Shown here piece by piece: positions 1-8,893 of a stretch of DNA of 64,000 nt; the stretch's first letter is position 1; each line of letters starts with the position of its first letter. Made by a program: the position numbers and the translations under genes. The stretch is taken from positions 2,294,001 through 2,358,000 of the forward strand of contig NZ_CP093300.1 of NCBI RefSeq assembly GCF_022812285.1, given 5' to 3'. This DNA comes from Alkalihalobacillus sp. LMS39 (GTDB lineage: Bacteria; Bacillota; Bacilli; Bacillales; Bacillaceae_F). The notes under the pieces were generated by a model. The model did no database searches, was not told the DNA's origin, and saw only the letters and a program-made list of their open reading frames with translations.

Positions 1-638
1 TCTCGACTTTCATAAGAAAAGAGTGGAATGTGAGCGACTAGATTATACCCAGTTAAAAGGAATGCTGTAAAGAAAAAGACAGAAAAACTATAAATCCAAT
101 GGGACATGTGTTGGACGATATTTTGTCCTATCATTAAATATCCAACGACAGCAATAACACTTAAAAAGGATAGAATATCTCCTAAAATAGCTTCGTCACT
201 TAAACCGAAATCACCCCAACCTACCATCATGGCTCCGATAATGGCGACTGTCATCGTGGTAATAGCCGATGTCGTTGTTCTTTCTTTAAATATAAAAAAA
301 CCACCGATTAACGCGATAATGGGTTGTAAAGCAAGAATAATGGTTGAGCTTGCCACGGTTGTTAAAGTTAAAGAAGCAAACCATAATCCGAAATGTAAGG
401 CTAGAAAAATGCCAGAGCAAAACAAAAGGCTCCACTGCGTAAAGTGAATTTGTATAATTTCTTTGCGTTTTATCCATAAAACAGGTAGTAAAAAAACGCA
501 TGCAAACCACATGCGGTACATCGCTAAAATTGTCGGTGGTGCTTCTGACCATTTTACAAAAATAGCAGAAAAGGAAATGAGAATAATAGATAAAACGAGT
601 GGGACGGTGTATGATTTTTGTTCTGAATTGACAATCAT
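1..638 (-). CDS. EamA/DMT-family transporter, C-terminus beyond window
   Basis: Drug/metabolite transporter of the EamA family, an inner-membrane exporter of small metabolites whose substrate cannot be told from sequence. Read on the minus strand, the ATG at 638 starts MIVNSEQKSYTVPLVLSII, and an AGGGAG ribosome binding site lies just upstream (645-650). About 212 residues are visible, with successive hydrophobic helices and the typical EamA segment WFASLTLTTVASSTIILALQ around residues 85-105. The family normally has ten helices in about 300 residues, so roughly the last third lies outside the window. It is transcribed away from the next gene and has its own promoter region. Confidence 0.85.
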   Translation of the reverse strand, partial: MIVNSEQKSYTVPLVLSIILISFSAIFVKWSEAPPTILAMYRMWFACVFLLPVLWIKRKEIIQIHFTQWSLLFCSGIFLALHFGLWFASLTLTTVASSTIILALQPIIALIGGFFIFKERTTTSAITTMTVAIIGAMMVGWGDFGLSDEAILGDILSFLSVIAVVGYLMIGQNIVQHMSHWIYSFSVFFFTAFLLTGYNLVAHIPLFSYESR

Positions 639-790
639 AATATTCTCCCTTCATGTGCGCAAACAAGTGAAAAATAAGGTTAGTATCTAATATATTATAC
701 AAATAACAAGTCGAAAAGAAAGAATAATTTTGACGGAGTATTTGGAGTACCGTATAATATTTTTATAGATTCAGTTACATTTCCTTTTTT

Positions 791-966
791 AAAAGATAAG
801 AAAAACTTTGGTATAGCAAATGAAGCTGTGAAAGCTTATGCTAGAAGAGCGAAGGCTGCGCACCTGCGCGTTTCACCCCAAGAAGAGCATTTGTGGTTCA
901 CTGTCAAAAGCGGGCAGGGCTCCGCACTTCGCTTGAAACGAAAAGACGCTTCGCGTTTTTCTTAAA
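791..966. repeat. Dispersed intergenic repeat R1, copy A
   Basis: This non-coding stretch resembles the segments at 31246-31342 and 31628-31673. Shared parts are aaaagataag, a tgaagct-tgaaagct block, agaagagcgaaggct, and a closing ctccgcacttcgcttgaaa block followed by aaaagacgc and gcgtttttctt. The last part can fold into a short AAAAGACGC/GCGTTTTT hairpin that looks like a terminator. Copy A carries about 60 extra bases (859-918) absent from the simplest alignment. No protein is encoded here. Confidence 0.7.
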
Positions 967-1066
967 ACATGTTTTTCATAGAAACGGGTATGATACAAAT
1001 AGTATCTATACATAATTGTGGCTAATGTAACGAACAAAAGTCCGGAGTTGAAGGAGAATGGAAACA

Positions 1067-2137
1067 ATGTCTAATTTAAGAATTGATGTGACGTTAACAA
1101 CAGAAAAAAAGCCAAAACCAAATGCAGATGAACTTGGTTTTGGAAGAATTTATACGGATCATATGTTTATTATGGACTACACGGAAGGAAAAGGATGGCA
1201 TGATGCGCGTATTGTTCCTTATCAACCCGTTGTACTTGATCCTGCTGCGAAAATCTTGCATTACGGTCAGTCTGTTTTTGAAGGGTTAAAGGCATATTTA
1301 TCTGAAAATGACGATATTATGTTATTCCGCCCAGAAAAAAATATGGAGCGTTTAAACCGGTCAAGTGAGCGTGTTTGTATTCCAGCAGTGGAAGAGGAAT
1401 TTGCACTACATGCGTTAACAGAATTATTAAAAATTGAAAAAGAATGGATTCCAAAAGCACAAGACACTTCCTTATATATTCGACCGTTTATTTTTGCAAC
1501 AGAGCCATTTTTAGGATTAGCACCATCTAAAACATACCAATTTATGATTACGTTGTCTCCTGTTGGCGCTTATTATAAAGAAGGAATGAATCCAGTAAAA
1601 ATTGCCGTAGAAGAAGAATTTGTTCGCGCTGTCCCTGGTGGTACTGGTGAAGCGAAAACGGGTGGAAACTACGCAGCAAGCATCATTGCCCAAGTGAATG
1701 CAGAGAGAAAAGGATTTTCCCAAGTTCTTTGGTTAGATGGAAAAGAAAAAAAATACGTTGAAGAAGTTGGAAGTATGAACGTGTTTTTCAAAATCAATGG
1801 TGACATTGTGACACCAGCGTTAAATGGAAGTATTTTAGAAGGAGTAACACGTAGATCAATCATTGATCTTCTTCGTTCATGGGATATGACTGTAACAGAA
1901 AGAAGTATTTCATTTGAAGAAGTGTATGAAGCATTTCAAAATGGCCATTTAGAAGAAGCTTTTGGCACGGGAACAGCTGCCGTTATTTCTCCAATTGGTG
2001 AATTTGGTTGGAAAAACGAGCGAATGGTGATTAATGAAGGAAAAACAGGAGAAATTTCAAAGAAGTTGTATGACACATTAACAGGCATTCAAAAAGGGGA
2101 AATTAAAGACCCATTTGGTTGGACAAAAAAAATATAA
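1067..2137 (+). CDS. ilvE: Branched-chain amino acid aminotransferase
   Basis: PLP-dependent class IV aminotransferase that interconverts Leu/Ile/Val and their 2-oxo acids with glutamate/2-oxoglutarate in the cytoplasm. The protein has 356 residues, normal for the bacterial BCAT long form. The PLP lysine is K197 in GEAKTGGNYA, and the N-terminal HYGQSVFEGLKAY block and C-terminal FGTGTAAVISPIG block are typical. An ATG at 1058 is one base from the AAGGAG (1051-1056), so the in-frame ATG at 1067, ten bases away, is the better start. The gene stands alone with its own terminator. It corresponds to the B. subtilis YbgE/YwaA paralogues; which one is not decidable here. Confidence 0.92.
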   Translation: MSNLRIDVTLTTEKKPKPNADELGFGRIYTDHMFIMDYTEGKGWHDARIVPYQPVVLDPAAKILHYGQSVFEGLKAYLSENDDIMLFRPEKNMERLNRSSERVCIPAVEEEFALHALTELLKIEKEWIPKAQDTSLYIRPFIFATEPFLGLAPSKTYQFMITLSPVGAYYKEGMNPVKIAVEEEFVRAVPGGTGEAKTGGNYAASIIAQVNAERKGFSQVLWLDGKEKKYVEEVGSMNVFFKINGDIVTPALNGSILEGVTRRSIIDLLRSWDMTVTERSISFEEVYEAFQNGHLEEAFGTGTAAVISPIGEFGWKNERMVINEGKTGEISKKLYDTLTGIQKGEIKDPFGWTKKI

Positions 2138-2151
2138 TACTCACTTTAAAT

Positions 2152-2182
2152 GAAACTGTCGAGAATTTTCGGCAGTTTTTTG
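2152..2182 (+). terminator. Rho-independent terminator of ilvE
   Basis: AACTGTCGA pairs with TTCGGCAGTT around a short loop and is followed by a T run. It lies 15 bases after the aminotransferase stop codon. Confidence 0.85.
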
Positions 2183-2348
2183 TTATGCAAAACAAAAGGT
2201 TTAGTAAATATAGGATAAATTTCCCTTGTGAAACATTAAGCATATATGTAAGCTTGGAAATAATGATTGGATAATCTAACGTTTGTTATTATTCGCAAGT
2301 TCTTTTTTTGCAACTTTAGTTTGAAATAGAGTAGGCAAAACATATGAT

Positions 2349-2385
2349 ATTCGCTTCCTGAAAAATAGGGAGCGAATTGTTTTGT
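2349..2385 (+). terminator. Terminator-like hairpin in the leader of the 2409 gene
   Basis: ATTCGCT-CCT pairs with AGG-AGCGAAT and is followed by TGTTTTG. It sits only about 10 bases before the ribosome binding site of the lipoprotein gene, so it is either a second stop for upstream transcripts or an attenuator. The 2183-2348 stretch before it shows no other recognisable element. Confidence 0.5.
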
Positions 2386-2408
2386 ATATAAAAAGAGGGG
2401 GAAATTAA

Positions 2409-3380
2409 GTGAAAGTGAAAAAAGCTTTTTTAATTTGCTGTATGATCGTACTTCCTTATGTCTTAACTGGATGTGGATTTACAGGTGAAATATTTAAAGA
2501 AGTAGTGAATGAAGTAAAGGAAGAGATGAATTCCACTGAGGCTCATGAATCAACAGATGGACAAGAACAGGTTTTTGATACACCTCCTTTAAACAAAGAG
2601 GAATATGTTGAGTATATAGGCTTATATCAAGAACAATTAAAAGAAGAGTTTTTTGAACTTTCTCGTTTGTTACATGATGAAAGTATGGATGATTACGTTC
2701 AAGCAAATCGTAATCAAATTGAAAAAATAACGACAATCATCAATCAATACCGTGCATTACATGCCCCAGATGATTTTTATGATGTTCATTTTGACTATAT
2801 GGTCGCAATGGATTATTTTGAAAGTGGTTTACAATCATTTGAACAAGGATTAGTGAGCGGAGATGATCGTGCGATTGAAGAAGGTCTATTTGATTTAGAA
2901 CAAGGTCAAAATTACTGGAATTATGCATTTGCCGTCCTTGGGCTCACTGAGGCGATTCCAATGGGAGATGGAACGATTACTTCGCAAGATTTAAAGGAAC
3001 TTGATCAATTAGCTGGAATGGACCGCGACAGTGTGTTGTTAAATTTATCAATTACTGGAGAGGAGTTAGTTGGCCATTGGGGATTTGAAAACGAGGATGG
3101 GTCGTTTAATACATCTATCATTCTTCATGAAGATGGAAAATATGAAGGATATAGTAACGGTGTGTATCCCGATGACAACAATGTGATGAAAGGTTATTGG
3201 TTATATCATCATTTAACACGTACTTTACATGTGTATACGGACTTAATGTTAGAAGATGGTGAATCTATTCCTGTACCAAGACCAGAAATGGTCATGGATG
3301 TTCAGTTGTTTAAAGATGACCAAATATTAATGATGGACGTTGAAACATTAAACTCCTTTTTCTACACTAAGGGTGAGTAA
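2409..3380 (+). CDS. Lipoprotein of unknown function
   Basis: A 323-residue exported lipoprotein. The GTG start at 2409 follows an AGAGGGGG ribosome binding site. The signal peptide has a KVKK N-terminus, a hydrophobic core and lipobox LTGC, so Cys22 would be lipidated after cleavage. The mature part is acidic. Residues 60-180 are predicted largely helical, and about residues 215-320 look like a beta-rich domain (ELVGHWGFENEDGSF, then LHEDGKYEGYSNG and GYWLYHH), similar in style to lipocalin-like domains. I do not recognise a named family. It appears monocistronic and likely sits on the outer face of the membrane. Confidence 0.75.
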   Translation: MKVKKAFLICCMIVLPYVLTGCGFTGEIFKEVVNEVKEEMNSTEAHESTDGQEQVFDTPPLNKEEYVEYIGLYQEQLKEEFFELSRLLHDESMDDYVQANRNQIEKITTIINQYRALHAPDDFYDVHFDYMVAMDYFESGLQSFEQGLVSGDDRAIEEGLFDLEQGQNYWNYAFAVLGLTEAIPMGDGTITSQDLKELDQLAGMDRDSVLLNLSITGEELVGHWGFENEDGSFNTSIILHEDGKYEGYSNGVYPDDNNVMKGYWLYHHLTRTLHVYTDLMLEDGESIPVPRPEMVMDVQLFKDDQILMMDVETLNSFFYTKGE

Positions 3381-3397
3381 CAACTGTGTCACAAACT

Positions 3398-3583
3398 TTA
3401 CGGACATATGTTGCGCTATTTTGGAAATAAGAACTGTTTTTGAGAAGCTATTGGACATATGTTCTGTTATATGTATCCAAACGTGTACGTTTTATTACTA
3501 TTTTAATAAAGTAGCGGAACGTATGTCCGTTAAAAATGAAAAAAACATGTTTTTGCAGTAATAACGGAACAAATGTCCGGTAC
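3398..3583. repeat. Four-box palindromic intergenic repeat R2, copy 1
   Basis: Two GGACAT boxes in forward orientation (3402, 3453) are followed by two ATGTCC boxes in reverse orientation (3523, 3573), so the element is an interrupted palindrome of about 185 bp. A diverged second copy at 42235-42418 keeps the same box order and nearly the same spacing (51/70/50 against 51/68/51). Small open frames across it are not convincing genes. It may be a small non-autonomous mobile element or a structured RNA. Confidence 0.7.
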
Positions 3584-3592
3584 AAATAAAGG

Positions 3593-3622
3593 ATGGCCCC
3601 TTCTTTAAATAGAGGGGGCTCA
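3593..3622 (-). terminator. Hairpin after the 3628-3900 gene
   Basis: GCCCCTTCT pairs with AGAGGGGGC across a TTTAAAT loop. It lies directly after the minus-strand small gene. The T run on that strand is weak, so termination efficiency is uncertain. Confidence 0.5.
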
Positions 3623-3627
3623 ACATG

Positions 3628-3900
3628 TTAAAATCCTTCATCTAAATAATCCAAAGTATATGGGGTACCACTGGCTGTATTTTCGTTCACCCATTCTTGA
3701 GCGGCTTCGGAAAATTCATTCCAATGTGCGATTTGTTCTTTATGTTCTTCTAGCCAATTCATACAATATTGTGGGTCAAGATTGCGACTTTGACATGTGG
3801 ACAAAAAATGAAGCACGGTTTCTTCTGTACAGTTTTGCCAAGTTCCACAAGTTTCTTTGAAAATCGCTTGAATTTCATTTTTTATATTTCCCATCCTCAT
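3628..3900 (-). CDS. Small hypothetical soluble protein
   Basis: A 90-residue protein with no signal peptide or membrane helix. It is acidic, rich in Trp and Cys (CGTWQNCTEE, STCQSRNLDPQYCMNW), and predicted mainly helical. A clear AGGTGA site precedes both the ATG at 3900 and the in-frame ATG at 3894, so either could start the protein. It is divergent from tctAB, with about 150 bp between them. No known family is recognised. The four cysteines are not arranged as a classical CxxC zinc site. Confidence 0.6.
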   Translation of the reverse strand: MRMGNIKNEIQAIFKETCGTWQNCTEETVLHFLSTCQSRNLDPQYCMNWLEEHKEQIAHWNEFSEAAQEWVNENTASGTPYTLDYLDEGF

Positions 3901-4050
3901 AATTCACCTACCTTTCCGTTTTCGAATCCAATACAGTTACATTATGTCCGATTAAAGAAAAACCATGAAATCGAAAGGAACTTTTTCTCCAACCAGCACA
4001 TTCGTGAATTAGGTGAATATCCTATTATATTGATGGATGGGGGGCTGTGT

Positions 4051-6009
4051 ATGGAGTTTTTGATTCAAGCGTTTGAGTTCCATCATATCATCGTATTAGT
4101 GATTGGGTTATTGCTTGGAATTTTAGTCGGAGCACTACCGGGATTAACACCAACAATGGGTGTGGCATTGATGATTCCCTTTACTTTTTCGTTAGGGCCG
4201 ACAGAAGGGCTAATTTTATTAGGTGGAATATATTGTGGGAGCGTTTTCGGAGGCTCTATTCCAGCGATTTTATTCAATGTACCTGGTGCCCCAGCTAATG
4301 TAGCTACGACGTTTGATGGATATGAAATGACAAAGCAAGGGCAATCAAGGAAAGCCCTTGAACTCGCGACGATTTCTTCTGTTATCGGTGGCTTGTTTGG
4401 GATGTTTTTACTGTTGTTTTTTGCTCCGGTGTTTGCTGACTTTTCATTGAGATTTGGACCAACCGAAAGTTTTTGGATTGCGATTTTTGGAATTACTGTA
4501 ATTGCTGCCATTTCAGATGGTTCTGTTTTAAAAAACTTAATCGGTGGTGGTATCGGAATTGCTTTATCCTTTATTGGTATTAGTACTGTAACAGGGACAG
4601 CTCGATTTACATTTGGAATGGACAGTCTAGTTGGAGGATTGCATCTTGTTGCAGTCTTAATCGGGTTATTTGCCTTTCCTCAAGCTTTGCGTCTTCTTGA
4701 AAACCTTCACGAAAAAAAATCGAAACCAAAAACAAATGAACAAAGGCAAATGTCTTCGGTAAAACAATCTTTTTTTGATATTGTGAAAAAGCCAAAAGCC
4801 TTATTTCTTGGAAGTGGACTTGGAGCTTTCATCGGAATGATTCCTGGTGCAGGCGGAAATATCGCGAGTTTATTGGCTTATAATGAGACAAAACGATTTT
4901 CAAAAGAAAAAGATAAATTTGGGAAAGGGCATAAAGAAGGTGTTATTGCTTCAGAAAGTGCGAATAATGCGATGGTCGGTGGATCGCTTGTCCCATTGCT
5001 TACACTAGGAATTCCCGGCTCACCGACAGCAGCGATTTTTTTAGGTGGGCTATTAATTCATGGAATTTGGCCGGGCAACAATTTATTTGTTGATCATGAG
5101 AATGTTGCCTATACGTTTTTATATAGTATGGTTGCGGCCCAAATTTTATTGTTACTATTAGCGTTACCACTTATTAAATACATGACGAAGCTAACAAATA
5201 TTCCCGCTTACTTTATGGCTCCTATTATTTTATCGTTTTCAATTATCGGTGCGTATACTACGCAAAACAATGTGTTTGATATTTATACGATGATTGTCAT
5301 AGGGTTTATCATGTTTTTTATGCACAAAAATGGATTTTCTGCAGCGCCGATTGCTTTAGGATTTATATTAGGGTCAATAGCAGAAGAGGGGTTGTTGCAA
5401 GGGTTACAAATCGGGGGCGCTCACGGTTCAGCATTTGCTTTTTTCTTTACAGGAACATGGAACATCATTTTATATAGCTTTGTTATCATAACAATCGTGT
5501 TTTCCATTGTTCAAAGTACGAAAGCAACGAGAAATAATAAAGTATCCATTCATAAAAAAATGGCGCTTTTTTCGGAGAATGTTACTTCAGGTCGATTCGG
5601 TTGGACATGGCTCTTTTTTGCTAGTTTTTTGTTTTGGAGTATTTTTGTAATGAATGGCATGGCTATCGGACAACGTATATTTCCACAACTAACATTTAGT
5701 TTGATTCTCTTTTTCGTGATTATTGCATGGACAAAACAACTGGTGACAGAACCAAAACAGACGGTACAAAAAAGTAAGATAAATAAATCGGTATTAACAC
5801 TTATCATCATTGTCACTTTTATTTGTTCACTCATTACAATTTTCAGTTTTTATGTTCAAGTATTTTTATTGATGATTCTCGTTCCGTTTTATATGTATTG
5901 CCAAAATCGAAAGGAAGTTTCCATTAGAAGTGTAGTGTTAACGGCTGTTATATTTCCGACGGTGTTATATGTTGTGTTTAGTTATTTATTGAATGTGCCA
6001 TTACCTTAA
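4051..6009 (+). CDS. Tripartite tricarboxylate transporter, fused TctA-TctB
   Basis: Membrane part of a cation-coupled, binding-protein-dependent TTT transporter for a di/tricarboxylate or similar organic acid. The first 500 residues are TctA, the large 10-12 helix subunit, with GALPGLTPTMGVAL near residue 30, GGSIPAILFNVPGAPAN, and IGMIPGAGGNIASLLAYNE in the second half. From about residue 512 to the end (652) comes a four-helix domain with the marks of TctB, the small subunit: RIFPQL after the first helix and the closing LYVVFSYLLNVPLP. The two subunits are normally separate genes. The start is chosen at ATG 4051 because the frame upstream (from 3769) runs across the divergent small gene. 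The matching TctC is the convergent gene at 6365. Confidence 0.9.
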   Translation: MEFLIQAFEFHHIIVLVIGLLLGILVGALPGLTPTMGVALMIPFTFSLGPTEGLILLGGIYCGSVFGGSIPAILFNVPGAPANVATTFDGYEMTKQGQSRKALELATISSVIGGLFGMFLLLFFAPVFADFSLRFGPTESFWIAIFGITVIAAISDGSVLKNLIGGGIGIALSFIGISTVTGTARFTFGMDSLVGGLHLVAVLIGLFAFPQALRLLENLHEKKSKPKTNEQRQMSSVKQSFFDIVKKPKALFLGSGLGAFIGMIPGAGGNIASLLAYNETKRFSKEKDKFGKGHKEGVIASESANNAMVGGSLVPLLTLGIPGSPTAAIFLGGLLIHGIWPGNNLFVDHENVAYTFLYSMVAAQILLLLLALPLIKYMTKLTNIPAYFMAPIILSFSIIGAYTTQNNVFDIYTMIVIGFIMFFMHKNGFSAAPIALGFILGSIAEEGLLQGLQIGGAHGSAFAFFFTGTWNIILYSFVIITIVFSIVQSTKATRNNKVSIHKKMALFSENVTSGRFGWTWLFFASFLFWSIFVMNGMAIGQRIFPQLTFSLILFFVIIAWTKQLVTEPKQTVQKSKINKSVLTLIIIVTFICSLITIFSFYVQVFLLMILVPFYMYCQNRKEVSIRSVVLTAVIFPTVLYVVFSYLLNVPLP

Positions 6010-6010
6010 C

Positions 6011-6057
6011 GAGCGAGTCCCTTTTTGAAGGGCAGGGGCTCACTCTCTTAACTTTTT
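6011..6057 (+). terminator. Terminator of the tctA-tctB fusion gene
   Basis: GAGCGAGTCCC pairs with GGGGCTCACTC with a single internal mismatch, followed by TCTTAACTTTTT. It starts one base after the stop codon. Confidence 0.75.
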
Positions 6058-6071
6058 AAATCACTCACGAC

Positions 6072-6263
6072 TTACGTTTTGGATTCTTTTTTATTCGTTT
6101 TCCATTGAGTGTACGAATAGAGTGAAAATGCAATCCCAAGTATGTTAAGAAGGAGCATCATACAATAGTAAAGATTGAATTCTCCTTGTAAAAGATATCC
6201 TAAATAGCGAATTCCATTGATGAGCAAAACGACAATTAATACAGCATATGTATACTTATTCAC
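6072..6263 (-). CDS. Small two-helix membrane protein
   Basis: A 63-residue protein of unknown function. Two hydrophobic helices (YAVLIVVLLINGIRYLGYLL and YYCMMLLLNILGIAFSLYSY) are followed by a short basic tail. AAGGAG is placed eight bases before a GTG at 6263, whereas the further upstream GTG at 6272 overlaps that site, so 6263 is preferred. It lies between the 3' ends of tctAB and tctC and might be a small partner of the transporter, but nothing beyond position supports that. Confidence 0.6.
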   Translation of the reverse strand: MNKYTYAVLIVVLLINGIRYLGYLLQGEFNLYYCMMLLLNILGIAFSLYSYTQWKTNKKESKT

Positions 6264-6364
6264 CTTTTTCACTCCTTATTTAAAGGGTAACAACGTTATT
6301 TTACCATACATTTGATAAACAAAAGCCTCGTATCTTTTTTTGATACGGGGCTCTTAATAATTAA

Positions 6365-7342
6365 TTAATCTAAAACGCCAATAGACTGAAGTAATTGTTT
6401 GTATGTTTTTGTTCGGACTTCCATATCTTCAAGTACTGCTTCCCGTTCCATAATGAGCATATCTGCTCCAGCTTGCTCCATTTCAGCTAAGAAATCTTTA
6501 TCTTCTAAAATTTCCATAAATGCTAATTCTAACTTTTCGATTACATCATCAGGAGTTCCTTGCCTTGCTGCAATCCCACGGTCAGTACTCATCATCACTT
6601 CTGGATATCCTAACTCTGCAAAAGTCGGTATATTTGGGGCGAAAGAATGGCGTTCTTGTGTTGCAATCGCCAAAGGTTTTACCTCATCTCCCAGTCGATA
6701 TATATCAGATAAATTTCCTGACACAACATCTGTATGCCCGCCAAGTAACGAGGCAATTGCATCAGCAGCGCCTTGAGATGGTACGTGTTCTAGTTGGATG
6801 TCAGCTGAATCTTCGAGTAAAAGCGTCGCTAAATGTTGGCCAACAAACAATCCTGCATTTCCTACTGTGATAGAACCAGGATTTTCTTGTGCTATTGAAA
6901 TTAAATCATCCAAGGAATCGATATCGCTATCTTTATGAACAGCAAAAACGGTCGGATCCCCACCCCAATTGACAAGTGGTTCAAATGTATCGATTTCAAA
7001 ACTTGTTTGACCTACAAGTGGTTGAGTAATAATATGTGGCAAATTATAAGCGACTAAAGTATAGCCATCAGGTTCAACAGAGGAAAAAGAGTTCCAGCCA
7101 ACTTGACCTCCGCCACCAGGCTTGTTGACGATGACGAGTTCTTGACCTAAATATTCACTCGCATATTTTGAAATAATTCGCGCCTGTGTATCTGTGGCTG
7201 CCCCTGGGGAGAAAGCAACAATAAGTTGTATACTTTTGTCAGGAAAGTTTGTTGTATCAGTAGCTGAAGGCTCATGAGAACAACTGGCAACTAACACTAA
7301 ACAAAAACAAATGAATAAAGGAAAAACATGTCTCATTTTCAT
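6365..7342 (-). CDS. TctC-type solute-binding lipoprotein
   Basis: Extracytoplasmic binding protein (TctC/Bug family) that captures an organic acid and delivers it to the TTT permease. The signal peptide ends in lipobox VASC and the mature protein is about 305 residues. Family marks are FPDKSIQLIVAFSPGAATD, VNKPGGGGQVGW, the PNIPTFAELGYPEV block, and the C-terminal region. The ATG at 7342 (MKMRHVF) has AAAGGA nine bases upstream, so longer versions starting at 7387 are unlikely. It is convergent with the fused tctAB gene, an unusual arrangement since tctCBA usually forms one operon. Confidence 0.9.
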   Translation of the reverse strand: MKMRHVFPLFICFCLVLVASCSHEPSATDTTNFPDKSIQLIVAFSPGAATDTQARIISKYASEYLGQELVIVNKPGGGGQVGWNSFSSVEPDGYTLVAYNLPHIITQPLVGQTSFEIDTFEPLVNWGGDPTVFAVHKDSDIDSLDDLISIAQENPGSITVGNAGLFVGQHLATLLLEDSADIQLEHVPSQGAADAIASLLGGHTDVVSGNLSDIYRLGDEVKPLAIATQERHSFAPNIPTFAELGYPEVMMSTDRGIAARQGTPDDVIEKLELAFMEILEDKDFLAEMEQAGADMLIMEREAVLEDMEVRTKTYKQLLQSIGVLD

Positions 7343-7544
7343 TAGTTTCGCATCCTTTCTCATACTATCTTTTATATAGGTATGCACCTATTTTTGTTTT
7401 GCATGTTGTACGGCAAAAGAAAGCATGATAATTGAAAGTACAAATGAATTTCCATGTATGTTTTTGCTTCTTTTTTGCATCTTAAAGAAGAAAAGATTTT
7501 ACAAAAATTGTAGGTGGAAATGACAAAGGGGAGAGTGTAGCATC

Positions 7545-8801
7545 TTGGCTAAGAAAAGCAAAGGATTGGTCATATTAGCAATTGGGTCAATTCCTCTCAT
7601 TATGACATTAGGTAATTCGATGTTAATCCCGATACTGCCACAAATGGAAAAGGAATTAGGGATTTCAGCCTTTCAAGCAAGTTTAACGATTACAATATTC
7701 TCGATTACAGCCGCCATTTCTATCCCCATACTAGGCTATATGTCAGACCGTTTTTCACGAAAAGCGATTATCATTCCGGCTTTAACGATTTATGGGATTG
7801 GAGGGTTATTAGCAGGGATTGCCTCTGCATGGTTTGGAAATCCATATTTATGGATAATGGTAGGACGAGCACTACAAGGAATTGGTGCAGCTGGGACGGC
7901 TCCAATTGCCATGGCGTTAACAGGAGATTTATTTAAAGGTGGAGAGCAAAGTAAAGTGCTAGGGATTGTCGAAGCATCGAACGGGTTCGGTAAAGTACTT
8001 TCTCCAATTGTTGGATCTTTATTAGCTTTATTAGTATGGTATGGACCATTTTGGGGATTCCCGGTATTTGTTATCATTTCTCTTTTACTCACTGCTTTTT
8101 TTGTAAAGGAAAAGAAGAAGAAAAAAGAAGCACCTCCTGTTGGAAAATATGTGAAAGGACTTTTTTCTGTTTTTAAACATGAAGGAAGATGGTTATTTAC
8201 CGCTTATTTAGCGGGTGCAACTTGCTTATTTACGTTGTTTGGTATTTTATTTTATTTATCTGATACATTGGAGACACAATACAATATTGATGGCGTATTA
8301 AAAGGGGCCATCCTTGCAATACCGTTGTTATTTATGATGGTAACTTCGTTTACAACAGGAAGTAAAATTGGAAAAGATATAAGTCGAATGAAAAAAGTAA
8401 TTATTTTTGGATTTATTTTAATGACCGCTTCTTTTGCGACATTAGTCTTTTTTACGAGATTGGTGCCATTTATTGCCGTTCTTATAGGGAGTAGCATTGG
8501 GACTGGTTTAGTTCTTCCGTGTTTAAATAGTTTAATTACAGGTTCAGTTGGAGCGGCCCGGAGAGGATTTGTCACATCTCTTTATGGTTCTGTCCGCTTT
8601 TTAGGTGTTGCAGCAGGACCGCCAGTGTTTGAGTGGCTTATGAATTGGTCACGAACAGGAATGTTTTTAGCTACAGCAAGTTTAACCTTTGTTTTAGGGT
8701 TATTATGTTTGTTCCTTATTCATATAAAAAAACCAAAAGATGATGAACATGATGGTGATCAACATACATTATTCCGAAAATTACAATTAACTACAGAGTA
8801 A
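7545..8801 (+). CDS. MFS drug/metabolite exporter (DHA1-like)
   Basis: Twelve-helix major facilitator superfamily protein of 418 residues, most like proton-driven exporters of the DHA1 group. The start is TTG at 7545 with GGGGAGAG about ten bases upstream. Motif A between helices 2 and 3 reads [10 protein letters not shown], and the motif-C-like helix 5 region has [10 protein letters not shown]. The central loop is basic ([14 protein letters not shown]). The substrate is unknown. It lies 92 bases before an MBL-fold hydrolase on the same strand, and no clear terminator separates the two, so they may be co-transcribed. Confidence 0.85.
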   Translation: MAKKSKGLVILAIGSIPLIMTLGNSMLIPILPQMEKELGISAFQASLTITIFSITAAISIPILGYMSDRFSRKAIIIPALTIYGIGGLLAGIASAWFGNPYLWIMVGRALQGIGAAGTAPIAMALTGDLFKGGEQSKVLGIVEASNGFGKVLSPIVGSLLALLVWYGPFWGFPVFVIISLLLTAFFVKEKKKKKEAPPVGKYVKGLFSVFKHEGRWLFTAYLAGATCLFTLFGILFYLSDTLETQYNIDGVLKGAILAIPLLFMMVTSFTTGSKIGKDISRMKKVIIFGFILMTASFATLVFFTRLVPFIAVLIGSSIGTGLVLPCLNSLITGSVGAARRGFVTSLYGSVRFLGVAAGPPVFEWLMNWSRTGMFLATASLTFVLGLLCLFLIHIKKPKDDEHDGDQHTLFRKLQLTTE

Positions 8802-8893
8802 TGTTCAATTTTTTTCTCTTATGTTTCAACTTCGATTGTAGGTAGTAATGGTGCTTTGGATTATAAGTGCACATAAAAAGAAATGAGGAATGA

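Noticed and set aside
106-702. Open frames on both strands opposite or out of frame with the first gene
   Set aside because: They overlap the EamA transporter whose frame is open from 638 to the window edge with typical membrane helices.
3373-3561. Small open frame across repeat R2
   Set aside because: It lies in a palindromic repeat, has no clear ribosome binding site, and its counterpart in the second copy has no matching protein.
3769-4050. N-terminal extension of the tctA frame by 94 codons
   Set aside because: It would run through the opposite-strand small gene, has no good ribosome binding site and is not TctA-like; the protein proper begins at 4051.
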